Below, one piece after another: positions 1-7,987 of a DNA stretch of 64,000 nt (positions are counted from its first letter, which is position 1; each line of letters opens with the position of its first letter). Below the pieces are notes generated by a model. That model did not search any database. It worked only from the letters and a program-made list of their open reading frames with translations, and had not been told where the DNA came from. The stretch is from JANRKB01 sp033763695 (GTDB lineage: Bacteria > Planctomycetota > Phycisphaerae > Phycisphaerales > UBA1924): the NCBI GenBank assembly GCA_033763695.1, contig JANRKB010000015.1:4027-68026 (forward strand). The letters run 5' to 3'. The translations under genes and the position numbers were made by a program.

Positions 1-384
1 CTTGATGAGGCGTTCGCGATCGCCGAGCCGCGCGAAGCGGGTGATGGCGAGAGCGTGGCGCACCGGGCCGGGCTCGCTGTCGTCGATCCAGACGACGTTA
101 CCCATGACAAAGACGCTGCGTCCCGGGCCGATGTCGTCGGTGTGGCCGTTGGGCCCGGTCGGGAGGGTGATCTGGAGTGCGACCGGCGTGCCGGGCGCGA
201 TGGGGTGATCGAGCTCAAACTGAACGCCGCCTTCGCTGACGTCGTAGGCGTGGCCTTCAAAGACGAAGTCTTCGCGATCGAGCGTGCGTGCCGCCACCGG
301 CGTGTACATCGGGCGAAGGACGAAGCGCTCGAACTTGCGCCGATTGACGTTGAGGTTGCCGGTGATGGGGCTGTTCTGATTCAT
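1..384 (-). CDS. PilZ domain protein, C-terminus cut by window edge
   Basis: The minus-strand frame from an ATG at 384 stays open to base 1, giving 128 visible residues. The N-terminal half reads RRKFERFVLRPMYTPVAAR, then a Y-D-V-S-E-G-G-V-x-F core, then PGTPVALQITLP. This matches the PilZ fold pattern of an R-x-x-x-R-like start, a D/N-x-S-x-x-G motif and a following strand. Known PilZ domains bind cyclic di-GMP and control motility, exopolysaccharide or secretion; the exact c-di-GMP-binding arginines (RxxxR) are imperfect here (RRKFER), so binding is not certain. There is no signal peptide, so it is probably cytoplasmic. It is divergent from the zinc-ribbon gene at 732. The true end lies outside the window. 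Confidence 0.72.
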   Translation of the reverse strand, partial: MNQNSPITGNLNVNRRKFERFVLRPMYTPVAARTLDREDFVFEGHAYDVSEGGVQFELDHPIAPGTPVALQITLPTGPNGHTDDIGPGRSVFVMGNVVWIDDSEPGPVRHALAITRFARLGDRERLIK

Positions 385-731
385 GACAGATCTCCGCACG
401 AGCACGACTTGAGTTCTCGACGACGCGTATCCCCTCACGGAACGCGTCGGCGCCCCCATACGAGCGGCCGAGGCTGCCTGTCCAAGCCACGTGCATGGCA
501 CGATGCCCGGCGAAGCAGCACCCGTCCGGAAGGGGCTATCGGAACAACGTGAGGCGTTCTTTGGACTCACGTGCCGTTTTTCGGAATCTCGCGGTCCGAG
601 AACGCGAAGAGAATCGTGGCGGGCCACGTCGAGCCGATCTGGAGCATCACAAAGGCAGCCTGGCGCGGCCGCCTCTGGATCGAGTTGGACGCGCCAGGAC
701 GCGGGTTTCACGCGCGAGCACTGGACGACGC
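385..731. other. Intergenic region between divergent genes
   Basis: This 347-base gap separates the divergent PilZ gene and the zinc-ribbon membrane protein gene. Both promoters must lie here, but I cannot pick convincing -35/-10 boxes in this GC-rich sequence. Open frames crossing it look like coding shadows, with Arg/Ser-rich composition and no recognisable motif. Confidence 0.5.
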
Positions 732-1586
732 ATGAGCCGTGTGGCAGACGACATTCTCTTGTGCGAGCAGTGCGGCTACACGCTCGAAGGCCTTGAGCCG
801 GATGCTCATCCGGACGCTCGTTGCCCTGAATGCGGGACGCCCGTGGCATGGTCGCTGCCCTCGCGACGACCCGGCACGGCGTGGCAGCAGTCACGCACGC
901 CGACGGCGTGGCTGGTGACGTTGCTCCGCGTGCTTCGATCGCCACGCGGACAGTTTGATGTGATGCACGTCGCGCCGCGCGAGCGATGGAGCTTGCTGTG
1001 GAGCTATCTGCTGCTGGCCGGCGTGCTGCTCTCAGCACCCTTCGCGGGTATGGGTGTGGTGCGGGCCAACTTCCCGCCACGCGGGGAACGCGTCATCCAG
1101 GAGTTGGCGCTCTACGTCGGCGGCGCGCTGCTCAACTTCGCTCTGGTCGTGGGCGGGCTTTGGCTGCTCACGTGGATTGAGGTGGTCGGGATTCGTTTCT
1201 TCGCAGCGCGGCGCGGCTGGCGGCTTACCGAGTCCGCGGCCTGGCAGGTCGCGTCCCACGCGGGCGTCGGCTGGGTGCTCAGCGGCGTGCTCATGCTGTT
1301 CGGCCTCGCGATTCCGTTTGCCATTGATCGCATCGCACCGCGGTTGCTCGGGCACAGGCTCGACCTGACCTGGGCTTCGCTGGGGTACGTCGGCGTGCGT
1401 GAGATCACGCAGGGCGTCCTCATCTTGGGCGGGGCGTTCGCCGGGATGCTCGTCTTTGAGACGCTCGTGTATCTGGGCGTGACGCGATGCCGTTATGCGA
1501 ACATGCCGCGTGATCGCGCGGGTTCTGAAGCGGGCGACCGCAACTCGGCAACTCAGCCATCGTTCTCGACAACGACGTCGGCATGA
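732..1586 (+). CDS. Zinc-ribbon membrane protein of unknown function
   Basis: This 284-residue protein starts at an ATG at 732. Residues about 10-36 form a four-cysteine zinc ribbon (CEQCGYTLEGL followed by CPECGTPV), then come roughly four or five hydrophobic segments (for example around WSYLLLAGVLLSAPFAG and LLNFALVVGGLWLLTWIEVV). The layout of a cytoplasmic Zn ribbon followed by a Yip1-like bundle of membrane helices is common in planctomycete hypothetical proteins; no reaction can be assigned. A reading frame extends upstream to 495, but that part is low-complexity and the ribbon fits the protein start at 732. The 3' end overlaps the convergent uridine-kinase-like gene by 34 bases. A gene with the opposite arrangement (helices then ribbons) lies at 59036-60244. 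Confidence 0.7.
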   Translation: MSRVADDILLCEQCGYTLEGLEPDAHPDARCPECGTPVAWSLPSRRPGTAWQQSRTPTAWLVTLLRVLRSPRGQFDVMHVAPRERWSLLWSYLLLAGVLLSAPFAGMGVVRANFPPRGERVIQELALYVGGALLNFALVVGGLWLLTWIEVVGIRFFAARRGWRLTESAAWQVASHAGVGWVLSGVLMLFGLAIPFAIDRIAPRLLGHRLDLTWASLGYVGVREITQGVLILGGAFAGMLVFETLVYLGVTRCRYANMPRDRAGSEAGDRNSATQPSFSTTTSA

Positions 1587-2185
1587 CGCAGATAGTCGGG
1601 CGCGTGCCGATCAAATGTCGGCTCGGCGACTTGGTCAAAGAAGGCCTTGGCGACATCAACGCCCCAGCCGCGTTCGCCGCGTTCTTCGATGGCACGCCAG
1701 CGCGACCAACGCGTGGATGCTCCGGCATGGACGAACACGCGTAGGTCGAGTGATTGGCGAACCGTCGCGTGGAGCGCGTGAATGCCCTCGCAGACGATGA
1801 GCGGCGCAGGGCTCAGACGCGTCGAACCCACGCGCGAGTGCGTGTGGAACGACCACTCCGGGACGTCGACCGCTCGACCCGCACGCAGATCGATCAGGTG
1901 TTGAGCCAGCAGCGGCAAGTCGGCGTGATGAGGCTCATCGCGTTCTTCGTATCGGATGCCGTCGTAGTCGGGGAGATAGTGGTCCGTCGAGAGCACGAGA
2001 GAATCTGGCGCCGCCAATGCAGCGACGGCCCGTGCGAGGGTCGTCTTGCCTGAGCCGACGTGGCCGGTGACACCGATCACGAACGCAGATCGTGTGGCAA
2101 CTGCACGCGCGTGCAGCCAAGACGCAGCGTCCGCAAAGCGCAAGCGGATCGGTTCAGTGGGCCTGGATGGCTGAATCTGGGTCAT
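1553..2185 (-). CDS. Uridine kinase-like P-loop kinase
   Basis: The protein has 210 residues, close to the usual length of uridine kinase. Near the N-terminus is a Walker A motif in GVTGHVGSGKTTLARA, followed by LSTDHYLPDYDG, which resembles the substrate-binding D-x-Y/F of the phosphoribulokinase/uridine kinase family, and LIVCEGIHAL, the usual strand-plus-E-G motif. Such enzymes phosphorylate uridine or cytidine with ATP or GTP in pyrimidine salvage. The start at 2185 was chosen because upstream residues are not family-like, although the frame is open to 2314. It is divergent, about 130 bases away, from a concentrative nucleoside transporter, which supports a nucleoside substrate. Family membership is fairly sure; the precise substrate is inferred. 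Confidence 0.72.
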   Translation of the reverse strand: MTQIQPSRPTEPIRLRFADAASWLHARAVATRSAFVIGVTGHVGSGKTTLARAVAALAAPDSLVLSTDHYLPDYDGIRYEERDEPHHADLPLLAQHLIDLRAGRAVDVPEWSFHTHSRVGSTRLSPAPLIVCEGIHALHATVRQSLDLRVFVHAGASTRWSRWRAIEERGERGWGVDVAKAFFDQVAEPTFDRHAPDYLRHADVVVENDG

Positions 2186-2312
2186 CGCGTCGCACAGGGT
2201 ACGGCATTGGCCGGTGGCGGCGCGGCCCCACCGCACCTGCCTCGTCGAATCGGTCGCCCGACAGAGAGTTGGTATTCTCGCCGCTTCGGCTCGCACCTCG
2301 TGGGACTCTCGC

Positions 2313-3614
2313 ATGAATCAGTACATCGGGCTTCTGGGCGTCGCGTTCATCCTGTTGGTCGGCGTGATGCTCTCGACAGATCGACGCCGGATTTCTCTGC
2401 GGATCATCGTCGCCGGTGTTGCCCTGCAGTTCCTGATGGCGTTCTTGTGTCTGCAACTGCCACTGACAGTCCAGATCTTTGAGTATGTCGCGCGCGGCGT
2501 GAACGGCGTGATCTCCGCCTCTGACGCGGGAATCACCTTCCTCTTCGGGGACAAGATCATCAATCCCGGCGGGCCGTGGGGCTTCATATTCGCCGTCAAG
2601 GTGCTGCCGATCATCATCTTCTTCGCGGCGTTCATGTCGATGTTGTACCACCTCGGCGTGATGCAGGTCGTCGTGGCAAGCGTCGCCGCATTGCTGCGAA
2701 AGTCGCTGGGAATCACGGGTCTCGAAGCGCTCTCGGCTTCGGCGAATATCTTTCTTGGGCAGACCGAGGCCCCGCTGTGCATCAAGCCGTACATCGCTGG
2801 CTTGACGCGCTCGCAGCTCATGTGCGTGATGGTCGGCGGGTTCGCGACGATCGCGGGCAGCGTGCTGGCGGCCTATGTCTCGATGCTCGGCGGCGAGAAC
2901 GACGCCCAGCGCATCTTGTTCGCCAAGCACCTGATCACCGCGAGCGTGATGTCAGCGCCTGCGGGCATCGTGATGGCGAAGCTGATGATGCCCGAGACGG
3001 AGACGCCACGCGACGAGTCGATCGCGTCGCTGCGCTCGCAGCCGCGGACCACGACCAACCTCATCGATGCCGCGGCGAGCGGTGCGAGCGACGGTCTGCA
3101 GCTTGCCCTGAATGTCGCCGCGATGTTGATCGCATTCGTAAGCCTGCTGGCGCTGGTGAACATGTTGCTGGGCTGGGTAAGCGGCGTGCCGTTCGTTGCT
3201 TCGGCGCTTGGTGCGATTGGCGTTGGCAAGTTGTCGTGCGAATATCTGCTCGGGCTTGTGTTTCGCCCGCTGGCATGGCTGATGGGTGTGAGATTCGACG
3301 AGTGTGGCTTCTTCGGCTCGCTGCTGGGCACGCAAATTATCGCGACTGAGTTGATGGCGTACATCAAGTTGGGTACGGCGATCCAAGGTGGCGAGGTGAG
3401 CAGCCGTACCGCCCAGATCGCGACCTACGCACTCTGCGGCTTTGCCAATCTGCCGTCGATTGCCATTCAGATCGGCGGGATTGGCGCAATGGCACCGGAT
3501 CGCCGGAAGGATCTGGCGCAGATCGCTCCGCGGGCGATGGTGGCGGGTGCTCTCGCGTGCTGGATGACCGGCGCGATTGCGAGCGTATTCATCGCAGTGC
3601 CCTCCACGCCGTGA
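2313..3614 (+). CDS. Concentrative nucleoside transporter (CNT/NupC family)
   Basis: This 433-residue integral membrane protein imports nucleosides by symport with protons or sodium. Recognition rests on the CNT signature ANIFLGQTEAPLCIKPYI near residue 145 and a second conserved region near MLLGWVSGVPF and FGSLLGTQIIATELMAY, both typical of the helical-hairpin core of the family. The rest is a succession of hydrophobic helices, starting with IGLLGVAFILLVGVML, and the length agrees with bacterial members. The ATG at 2313 begins the first helix. It is divergent from the uridine-kinase-like gene at 1553-2185, so uptake and phosphorylation could be regulated from one shared intergenic region. 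Ion coupling cannot be read from the sequence with confidence. Confidence 0.92.
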   Translation: MNQYIGLLGVAFILLVGVMLSTDRRRISLRIIVAGVALQFLMAFLCLQLPLTVQIFEYVARGVNGVISASDAGITFLFGDKIINPGGPWGFIFAVKVLPIIIFFAAFMSMLYHLGVMQVVVASVAALLRKSLGITGLEALSASANIFLGQTEAPLCIKPYIAGLTRSQLMCVMVGGFATIAGSVLAAYVSMLGGENDAQRILFAKHLITASVMSAPAGIVMAKLMMPETETPRDESIASLRSQPRTTTNLIDAAASGASDGLQLALNVAAMLIAFVSLLALVNMLLGWVSGVPFVASALGAIGVGKLSCEYLLGLVFRPLAWLMGVRFDECGFFGSLLGTQIIATELMAYIKLGTAIQGGEVSSRTAQIATYALCGFANLPSIAIQIGGIGAMAPDRRKDLAQIAPRAMVAGALACWMTGAIASVFIAVPSTP

Positions 3615-3729
3615 CAAGCGGCAAGCACTTCATGTGGGAGGCCGACGCGACTACGCTGATCGCACGGCAGCCAATCGCCCGGCGTGTCTTGGCGTCGGTA
3701 AGGGGTTGCGATCGTTGCCTTGAAGACGC

Positions 3730-4773
3730 ATGACGGATCCGCGATCCATCTTGATCATTCGGCCCAGCGCGCTCGGCGATGTCTGCCGCAGCGTGCCCGT
3801 GCTCGTGAGCCTCAAGCGGGCGTTCCCGAACGCGCGGATTGATTGGCTGGTGCAGGACGGGTTTGCGGCGGCGATCGCCGATCATCCAGATCTGGGCCGC
3901 ATTGTGCCGTTCGCGCGCCGGGAGCTCGGGGCCGCTTCGCGGCGCGGCAACTTCGGCCCCGTACGTCGGTTCTTCGCTCAGTTGCGCGAAGCGAACTACG
4001 ACCTCGTCATCGACTGCCAGGGGCTGCTGCGGAGTGGGCTCTTCGCATGGGCCACGCGTGCGAAGCGGCGCGTCGGCTTTGCAAACGCGCGTGAACTCGG
4101 TTGGCTCGGTGTGAACGAGCGGCACGATGTGTCGACGTCGCTCCACAGCGTTGATCGCATGCTCGAGTTGCTGCGGCGTGCGGGCGTTCCGATCGTGCAC
4201 GACATGCGCCTCTACAGCAACCCGCAGGCTTGCCACGATGTCGCGCCAGCACTTCAGGCGGCGGGCTCACGTTACGCGGTCGTCGCGCCGACAAGCCGCT
4301 GGGCGGCGAAGCGATGGCCGGCGGATCGCTTTGCTCGCGTCGTCGAGAATCTGTGCGAGCACGGATACAGCGGCGTTGTGATTGTCGGCGGCGCAAATGA
4401 ACGCGATCAGTGCGGACCGCTGCTCGAGGTCGCGAGCAAGAACGCCAAGGTGATTGATCGCATCGGCGGCACAAGCGTCGCCCAGCTCATGGCGATCATC
4501 GAGTCGGCGTCGCTCGTTATCGCGAACGATTCGGCGGCGCTGCACATGGCCGTCGGCTTTGATCGACCGACCGTCGCGCTGTACGGCCCGACGCGCGTCG
4601 AGCTTGTCGGCCCGTATCGACGCGAGCGCGACGTGATTCAGCATCTCAAGCCCGGCGATTCGTTCGACCACAAGAACGACGCCAACGTCACCATGATGCA
4701 GCGCATCAGCGTCGACGAAGTGATCGAACGTGTCGCGGCCATCAGCCGTGACGCCGCTCAAACTCGCGCATGA
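3730..4773 (+). CDS. Glycosyltransferase family 9 (heptosyltransferase-like)
   Basis: This 347-residue protein belongs to the ADP-heptose:LPS heptosyltransferase family (GT9), which adds sugars to the lipopolysaccharide core at the inner face of the cytoplasmic membrane. The N-terminal half begins ILIIRPSALGDVCRSVPVL, the usual R-x-x-A/G-L-G-D motif, and continues with IDWLVQ. The C-terminal nucleotide-sugar half has APTSRWAAKRWPADRF, then IANDSAALHMAV and TVALYGPT, the diagnostic S/N-D-S-x-x-x-H-x-A and Y/F-G-P-T motifs. The acceptor is unknown. The end overlaps the convergent serC by 32 bases. There are no LPS genes beside it, so its role in core synthesis follows from the family only. Confidence 0.88.
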   Translation: MTDPRSILIIRPSALGDVCRSVPVLVSLKRAFPNARIDWLVQDGFAAAIADHPDLGRIVPFARRELGAASRRGNFGPVRRFFAQLREANYDLVIDCQGLLRSGLFAWATRAKRRVGFANARELGWLGVNERHDVSTSLHSVDRMLELLRRAGVPIVHDMRLYSNPQACHDVAPALQAAGSRYAVVAPTSRWAAKRWPADRFARVVENLCEHGYSGVVIVGGANERDQCGPLLEVASKNAKVIDRIGGTSVAQLMAIIESASLVIANDSAALHMAVGFDRPTVALYGPTRVELVGPYRRERDVIQHLKPGDSFDHKNDANVTMMQRISVDEVIERVAAISRDAAQTRA

Positions 4774-5938
4774 AGTCGGCCATCGCCTTGGCGCCCGCGT
4801 CGGGCATTGCGTTGTAGATGCTCACACGCATGCCGCCGGTGGCGCGATGGCCGCGGATGTTGTCCATGCCCGCGGCAAAGGCCTCTTTGACGAACATGTC
4901 ATCAAGCGCCGCGGTCGGGCAACGGAAGACAACGTTCATCAGGCTGCGGCTTTCCGGCGTGGCTGCGGCTTTGTAGAACTTTGAGTCGTCGAGCACGCTG
5001 TAGAGAATCTGGGCCTTGGCGATGTTGCGCTTCTGGATGACGTCGAGCCCGCCCTGGCGGATGATCCACTTGAACATCTGGCCGCAGAGATAGATCGGGA
5101 ACACCGGCGGCGTGTTCATGCGGCTGTGCTCGCGGGCCTGCACGCGATACTGAAGCATCTCCGGCAGTTCCCGCGGGCGACGCTCAAGCAAGTCCTCGCG
5201 AATCGCCACAACGGTGCAGCCCGCGACGCCGAGGTTCTTCTGGGCACCGGCGTACACGACGCCGTACTTGCTCCAGTCGATCGGGCGGCAGTAGATGTCG
5301 CTGCACATGTCGCAGACGAGGAACGCGCCGTCGGGAATCTTGGGCGTGCGCATGTTCCACGTGGGCTTGCCGCTGGCATCGAGTTCGTGCCACTGCGTGC
5401 CGTAGATCGTGTTGTTGCTGCAGATGTGGACGTAGACGGGCTTGGGCGAGTACTTGATCTCGTCTTCGCGTGGGATGCTGCGGTAGTTCGTGCTCTTGCC
5501 GCTGTAGGCCTCATGGATGTGGCCGTAGAGCTGGGCGTGTTCGAATGAACGCTCAGCCCAGTAGCCGGTGGTGATGTAGTCGGCGGTCTCGTCCTGGCCC
5601 AAGAGGTTGGCGGGGACCATGTAGTTCTGGCTCGTCGCGCCGCCGACCAAGAACAGCACCTTGAAGTTCTTGGGCATGTTGCTGATGGCGGCGAAGTCAG
5701 CCTCGGCCTCGGCGAGCACCTTGTCATAGAGCGGAGCGCGATGGCTGTGCTCCATAATGCCCATGCCGCTGCCTTCGATGTTCCAGATGTCGGTCTGGGC
5801 CTGCTTGATGACTTCCTCGGGGAGGAAGCTGGGTCCGGCGGAGAAGTTGTAAATGCGGCCGGGGGCGCGGGCGGGCGTCGCCGCCGCGGTGATGGCGGAT
5901 GCGGGCTGCAGCGACGTGGGGTTGATCATCGAACACAT
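4742..5938 (-). CDS. serC: Phosphoserine aminotransferase
   Basis: This 398-residue PLP enzyme converts 3-phosphohydroxypyruvate and glutamate to phosphoserine in serine synthesis, and may also serve pyridoxal phosphate synthesis. Diagnostic stretches are YNFSAGPSFLPEEV near residue 30, GMGIMEHSHRAPLY near 58-71, and the PLP-binding lysine in YAGAQKNLGVAG at K234. Near the end, GHRATGGMRVSIYNAMP is the usual phosphate-binding region. The N-terminus is about 25 residues longer than in many homologues and Ala/Pro-rich. The ATG at 5938 is preceded by GGAG at a good distance. serA and serB are not in the window. The gene ends 32 bases inside the convergent glycosyltransferase. Confidence 0.95.
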   Translation of the reverse strand: MCSMINPTSLQPASAITAAATPARAPGRIYNFSAGPSFLPEEVIKQAQTDIWNIEGSGMGIMEHSHRAPLYDKVLAEAEADFAAISNMPKNFKVLFLVGGATSQNYMVPANLLGQDETADYITTGYWAERSFEHAQLYGHIHEAYSGKSTNYRSIPREDEIKYSPKPVYVHICSNNTIYGTQWHELDASGKPTWNMRTPKIPDGAFLVCDMCSDIYCRPIDWSKYGVVYAGAQKNLGVAGCTVVAIREDLLERRPRELPEMLQYRVQAREHSRMNTPPVFPIYLCGQMFKWIIRQGGLDVIQKRNIAKAQILYSVLDDSKFYKAAATPESRSLMNVVFRCPTAALDDMFVKEAFAAGMDNIRGHRATGGMRVSIYNAMPDAGAKAMADFMREFERRHG

Positions 5939-6163
5939 GGGGCATGCTCCGGCAGCGCGGCGAGGCGCGGGGCGATTAGTCTCAACGCCGCAACTTTACG
6001 CCGTCGTCCTCGGGTTCGTCGGCGGCAAGCGGCCTGACGCATCAACTCCCGGGACGCCTCGACTCGGGACGTTCGACGACGTAACCTCCTCGGCTCGGTT
6101 TTCGCAGGGCCGAGCAGGGGTTTTGTAGCTCGTTGGGGGGATCTTGCTTGCACGGAGAGCACC

Positions 6164-6967
6164 TTGATCCCACGACCGACCGATCCGGAACTGACGTCAT
6201 GGAGTGACGCGCTGGAAGAACTCGTGTGCAGCGAGCCGCTGCGCCACTTCCGGCATGTCACAGTCTTGGCGGAAACTGCATCAACGCAGAACGCGGCGAT
6301 CGCGCGCAGCGGCAGCAAGCCGGGTCACATCGTGACCGCGGGACGACAAACCGCCGGACGTGGGCGGCTCGGGCGCGTCTGGACGCAGCGCGAAGGCCTT
6401 GGAATCGCCGTGACCTACACGCTCGCAGGGACGATGTCGCAGTCGGTTGTTGCGCTGGCCGCCGGGCTTGCGGCAGCGCTCGCCGCGGAGTCCATGGTGC
6501 CCGCGACGTCGCGTCCGCTCGGCCTGCGTTGGCCAAACGACGTGGTTGATCGTCTGAGTGGGCGAAAGCTCGCCGGGGTGCTGGTTGAGGCTCGCGAGAA
6601 TGTGCTGCTTGTCGGCATCGGGATGAACGTGCTTCATTCCTCGCGCGACTGGCCCGAAGAACTCTTGCCCAAAGCGATGTCATTGCGGGAGCTCGGCGCG
6701 ACGGCGAGTCGTCGTGATGCTTTGGTGGCGTTGACGCGCTCAGTGGATCACGCGTTGTCGATGCCGCCGCAGGAGATGGTGTCGGAATGGGCACGGCGTG
6801 ACACTTTGGCGGGAACGCGCCGCGTGTTTGTCCACGATGGGCGCGAGTATCGCGGCATCGTGCGGAGCATCGAACCGACGCTGGAGATCCTGCTCGAGGA
6901 CGAGCGCTCGGGGAGCGTGGTGCGTTTGCCCGGCCTGACGACTTCGATGAAGCACGAAGAAGCGTGA
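6164..6967 (+). CDS. birA: Biotin--[acetyl-CoA carboxylase] ligase
   Basis: This 267-residue protein attaches biotin to the biotin carboxyl carrier protein via biotinyl-AMP. Motifs in order are ASTQNAAIARS, GRQTAGRGRLGRVW (the conserved G-R-G-R-x-G-R biotinyl-AMP loop), LRWPNDVV, GRKLAGVLVE and GIGMNVLH. A C-terminal beta-barrel follows, ending near SVVRLPGLTTS. The family's optional N-terminal helix-turn-helix is missing, so it is a ligase only and not a biotin repressor. The start is TTG at 6164, seven bases after GGAG; no in-frame ATG lies before the first conserved motif. It is a single gene closed by the hairpin at 6982-7005. Its substrate partner family is represented by accD at 38017, far away. 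Confidence 0.93.
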   Translation: MIPRPTDPELTSWSDALEELVCSEPLRHFRHVTVLAETASTQNAAIARSGSKPGHIVTAGRQTAGRGRLGRVWTQREGLGIAVTYTLAGTMSQSVVALAAGLAAALAAESMVPATSRPLGLRWPNDVVDRLSGRKLAGVLVEARENVLLVGIGMNVLHSSRDWPEELLPKAMSLRELGATASRRDALVALTRSVDHALSMPPQEMVSEWARRDTLAGTRRVFVHDGREYRGIVRSIEPTLEILLEDERSGSVVRLPGLTTSMKHEEA

Positions 6968-6981
6968 ATCGCAGAAATGAA

Positions 6982-7005
6982 AAACCCGTCCTTGCGGACG
7001 GGTTT
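6982..7005. terminator. Bidirectional hairpin terminator between birA and the 7093 gene
   Basis: A perfect 10-base inverted repeat, AAACCCGTCC with a TTGC loop and GGACGGGTTT, lies 15 bases after the birA stop. The minus strand continues with TTTT, so it also fits as terminator of the converging gene that ends at 7093. Confidence 0.8.
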
Positions 7006-7092
7006 CTGCCCACGCACGGGCTTGAAGACGCTTTCGAACACAAACACGCGCCGGCTCAGTCAATCTTCGTTCAGAACGCGATCTGCGGCCTG

Positions 7093-7749
7093 TTACTTGC
7101 TCGCGACGCGCGGCAGGCTCGAATCGCCGTGACGCGCGAGCACGCCGACCGGCGTGCCAAGCGGCCATGAGACGCGGAACGCGTGCAGCGGCGCACCGCC
7201 GGGCAGGGCACGCACTTCCATCCGCGTCTTGAACTTGGGCATGTCGACAGGACGTTCGATGACGGCTGCGGGCTCGAGCGAGCGGCTCGGCGCAGGCGTG
7301 TTTGACGCGACCTCTTCACGGGGCATGTACGCGTCATTGATGAACGTGCGGACGCCGCCCGTGTAGCCGTGCTCGGCGAGCCAGACGTTGCGGGCGTGCT
7401 CAAGCTTGCCGTTTGCGCGTCCCAGTTCAACGCTGGCCTGACGAATCCACGGGCTGAAGCCGCGGATGTGGCCGTTGGCGACGGCCCAGACGACTTGTCC
7501 GTCGTCCTCTGCCGCGCCGTACGCCGCGGGGCCTTCTGCGGGCCAGCCGAGGAGGGTGTTGTCGGCCGTGCCGCCGATCATCGGGCGGCTGATCCAGAGC
7601 TTGCCATTGAAGCCAGGGCGATGCACGCTGTCGGCACGACCGGCGGGATAGGGCGGCATGGTTGCCAGCACGCCATGACCATTCGTCGAGCCGACGCCAA
7701 GGTAGGACGGAGCGATCGCTGCCAGCACCAGCGCGAGTTGCACGGACAT
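7093..7749 (-). CDS. Hypothetical protein
   Basis: I do not recognise this 218-residue protein. The ATG at 7749 has a purine-rich AGAGAGAA upstream and begins with a short hydrophobic stretch (VQLALVLAAIAPSYLGVG) that might be a weak export signal. The middle holds conserved-looking turns such as GFNGKLWISRPMIGG and VVWAVANGHIRGF, and the C-terminal part is PRSLEP-like linker followed by a predicted beta-rich tail with MPKFKTRMEVRALPGGAP. There are no cysteines, no lipobox and no known catalytic motif. It is the last gene of a long minus-strand run, 238 bases after guaB, and ends at the hairpin at 6982-7005. Codon use looks like its neighbours. Confidence 0.6.
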   Translation of the reverse strand: MSVQLALVLAAIAPSYLGVGSTNGHGVLATMPPYPAGRADSVHRPGFNGKLWISRPMIGGTADNTLLGWPAEGPAAYGAAEDDGQVVWAVANGHIRGFSPWIRQASVELGRANGKLEHARNVWLAEHGYTGGVRTFINDAYMPREEVASNTPAPSRSLEPAAVIERPVDMPKFKTRMEVRALPGGAPLHAFRVSWPLGTPVGVLARHGDSSLPRVASK

Positions 7750-7987
7750 GTCTGTTCTCTCTTTCGTTCTCTGTGTCGAGTTCTCTGCTTGGGTCGCAGA
7801 CGCCCGCGTGCGGGCGCGACAGGGCGCAATCGCGCCCACGAGAAGTCTGCCACGCCTTGCGAAAGACGCAAGGGGCGGCATGTGAGTTTGGGCGCTTTGG
7901 CGTGCTGGATGAGCGCAGGACGAAGGTTCTCAGACGCCTCAACGTCCCAAAACCAGCACGCAAGGATGCCACGAACGATGCCGCCGG

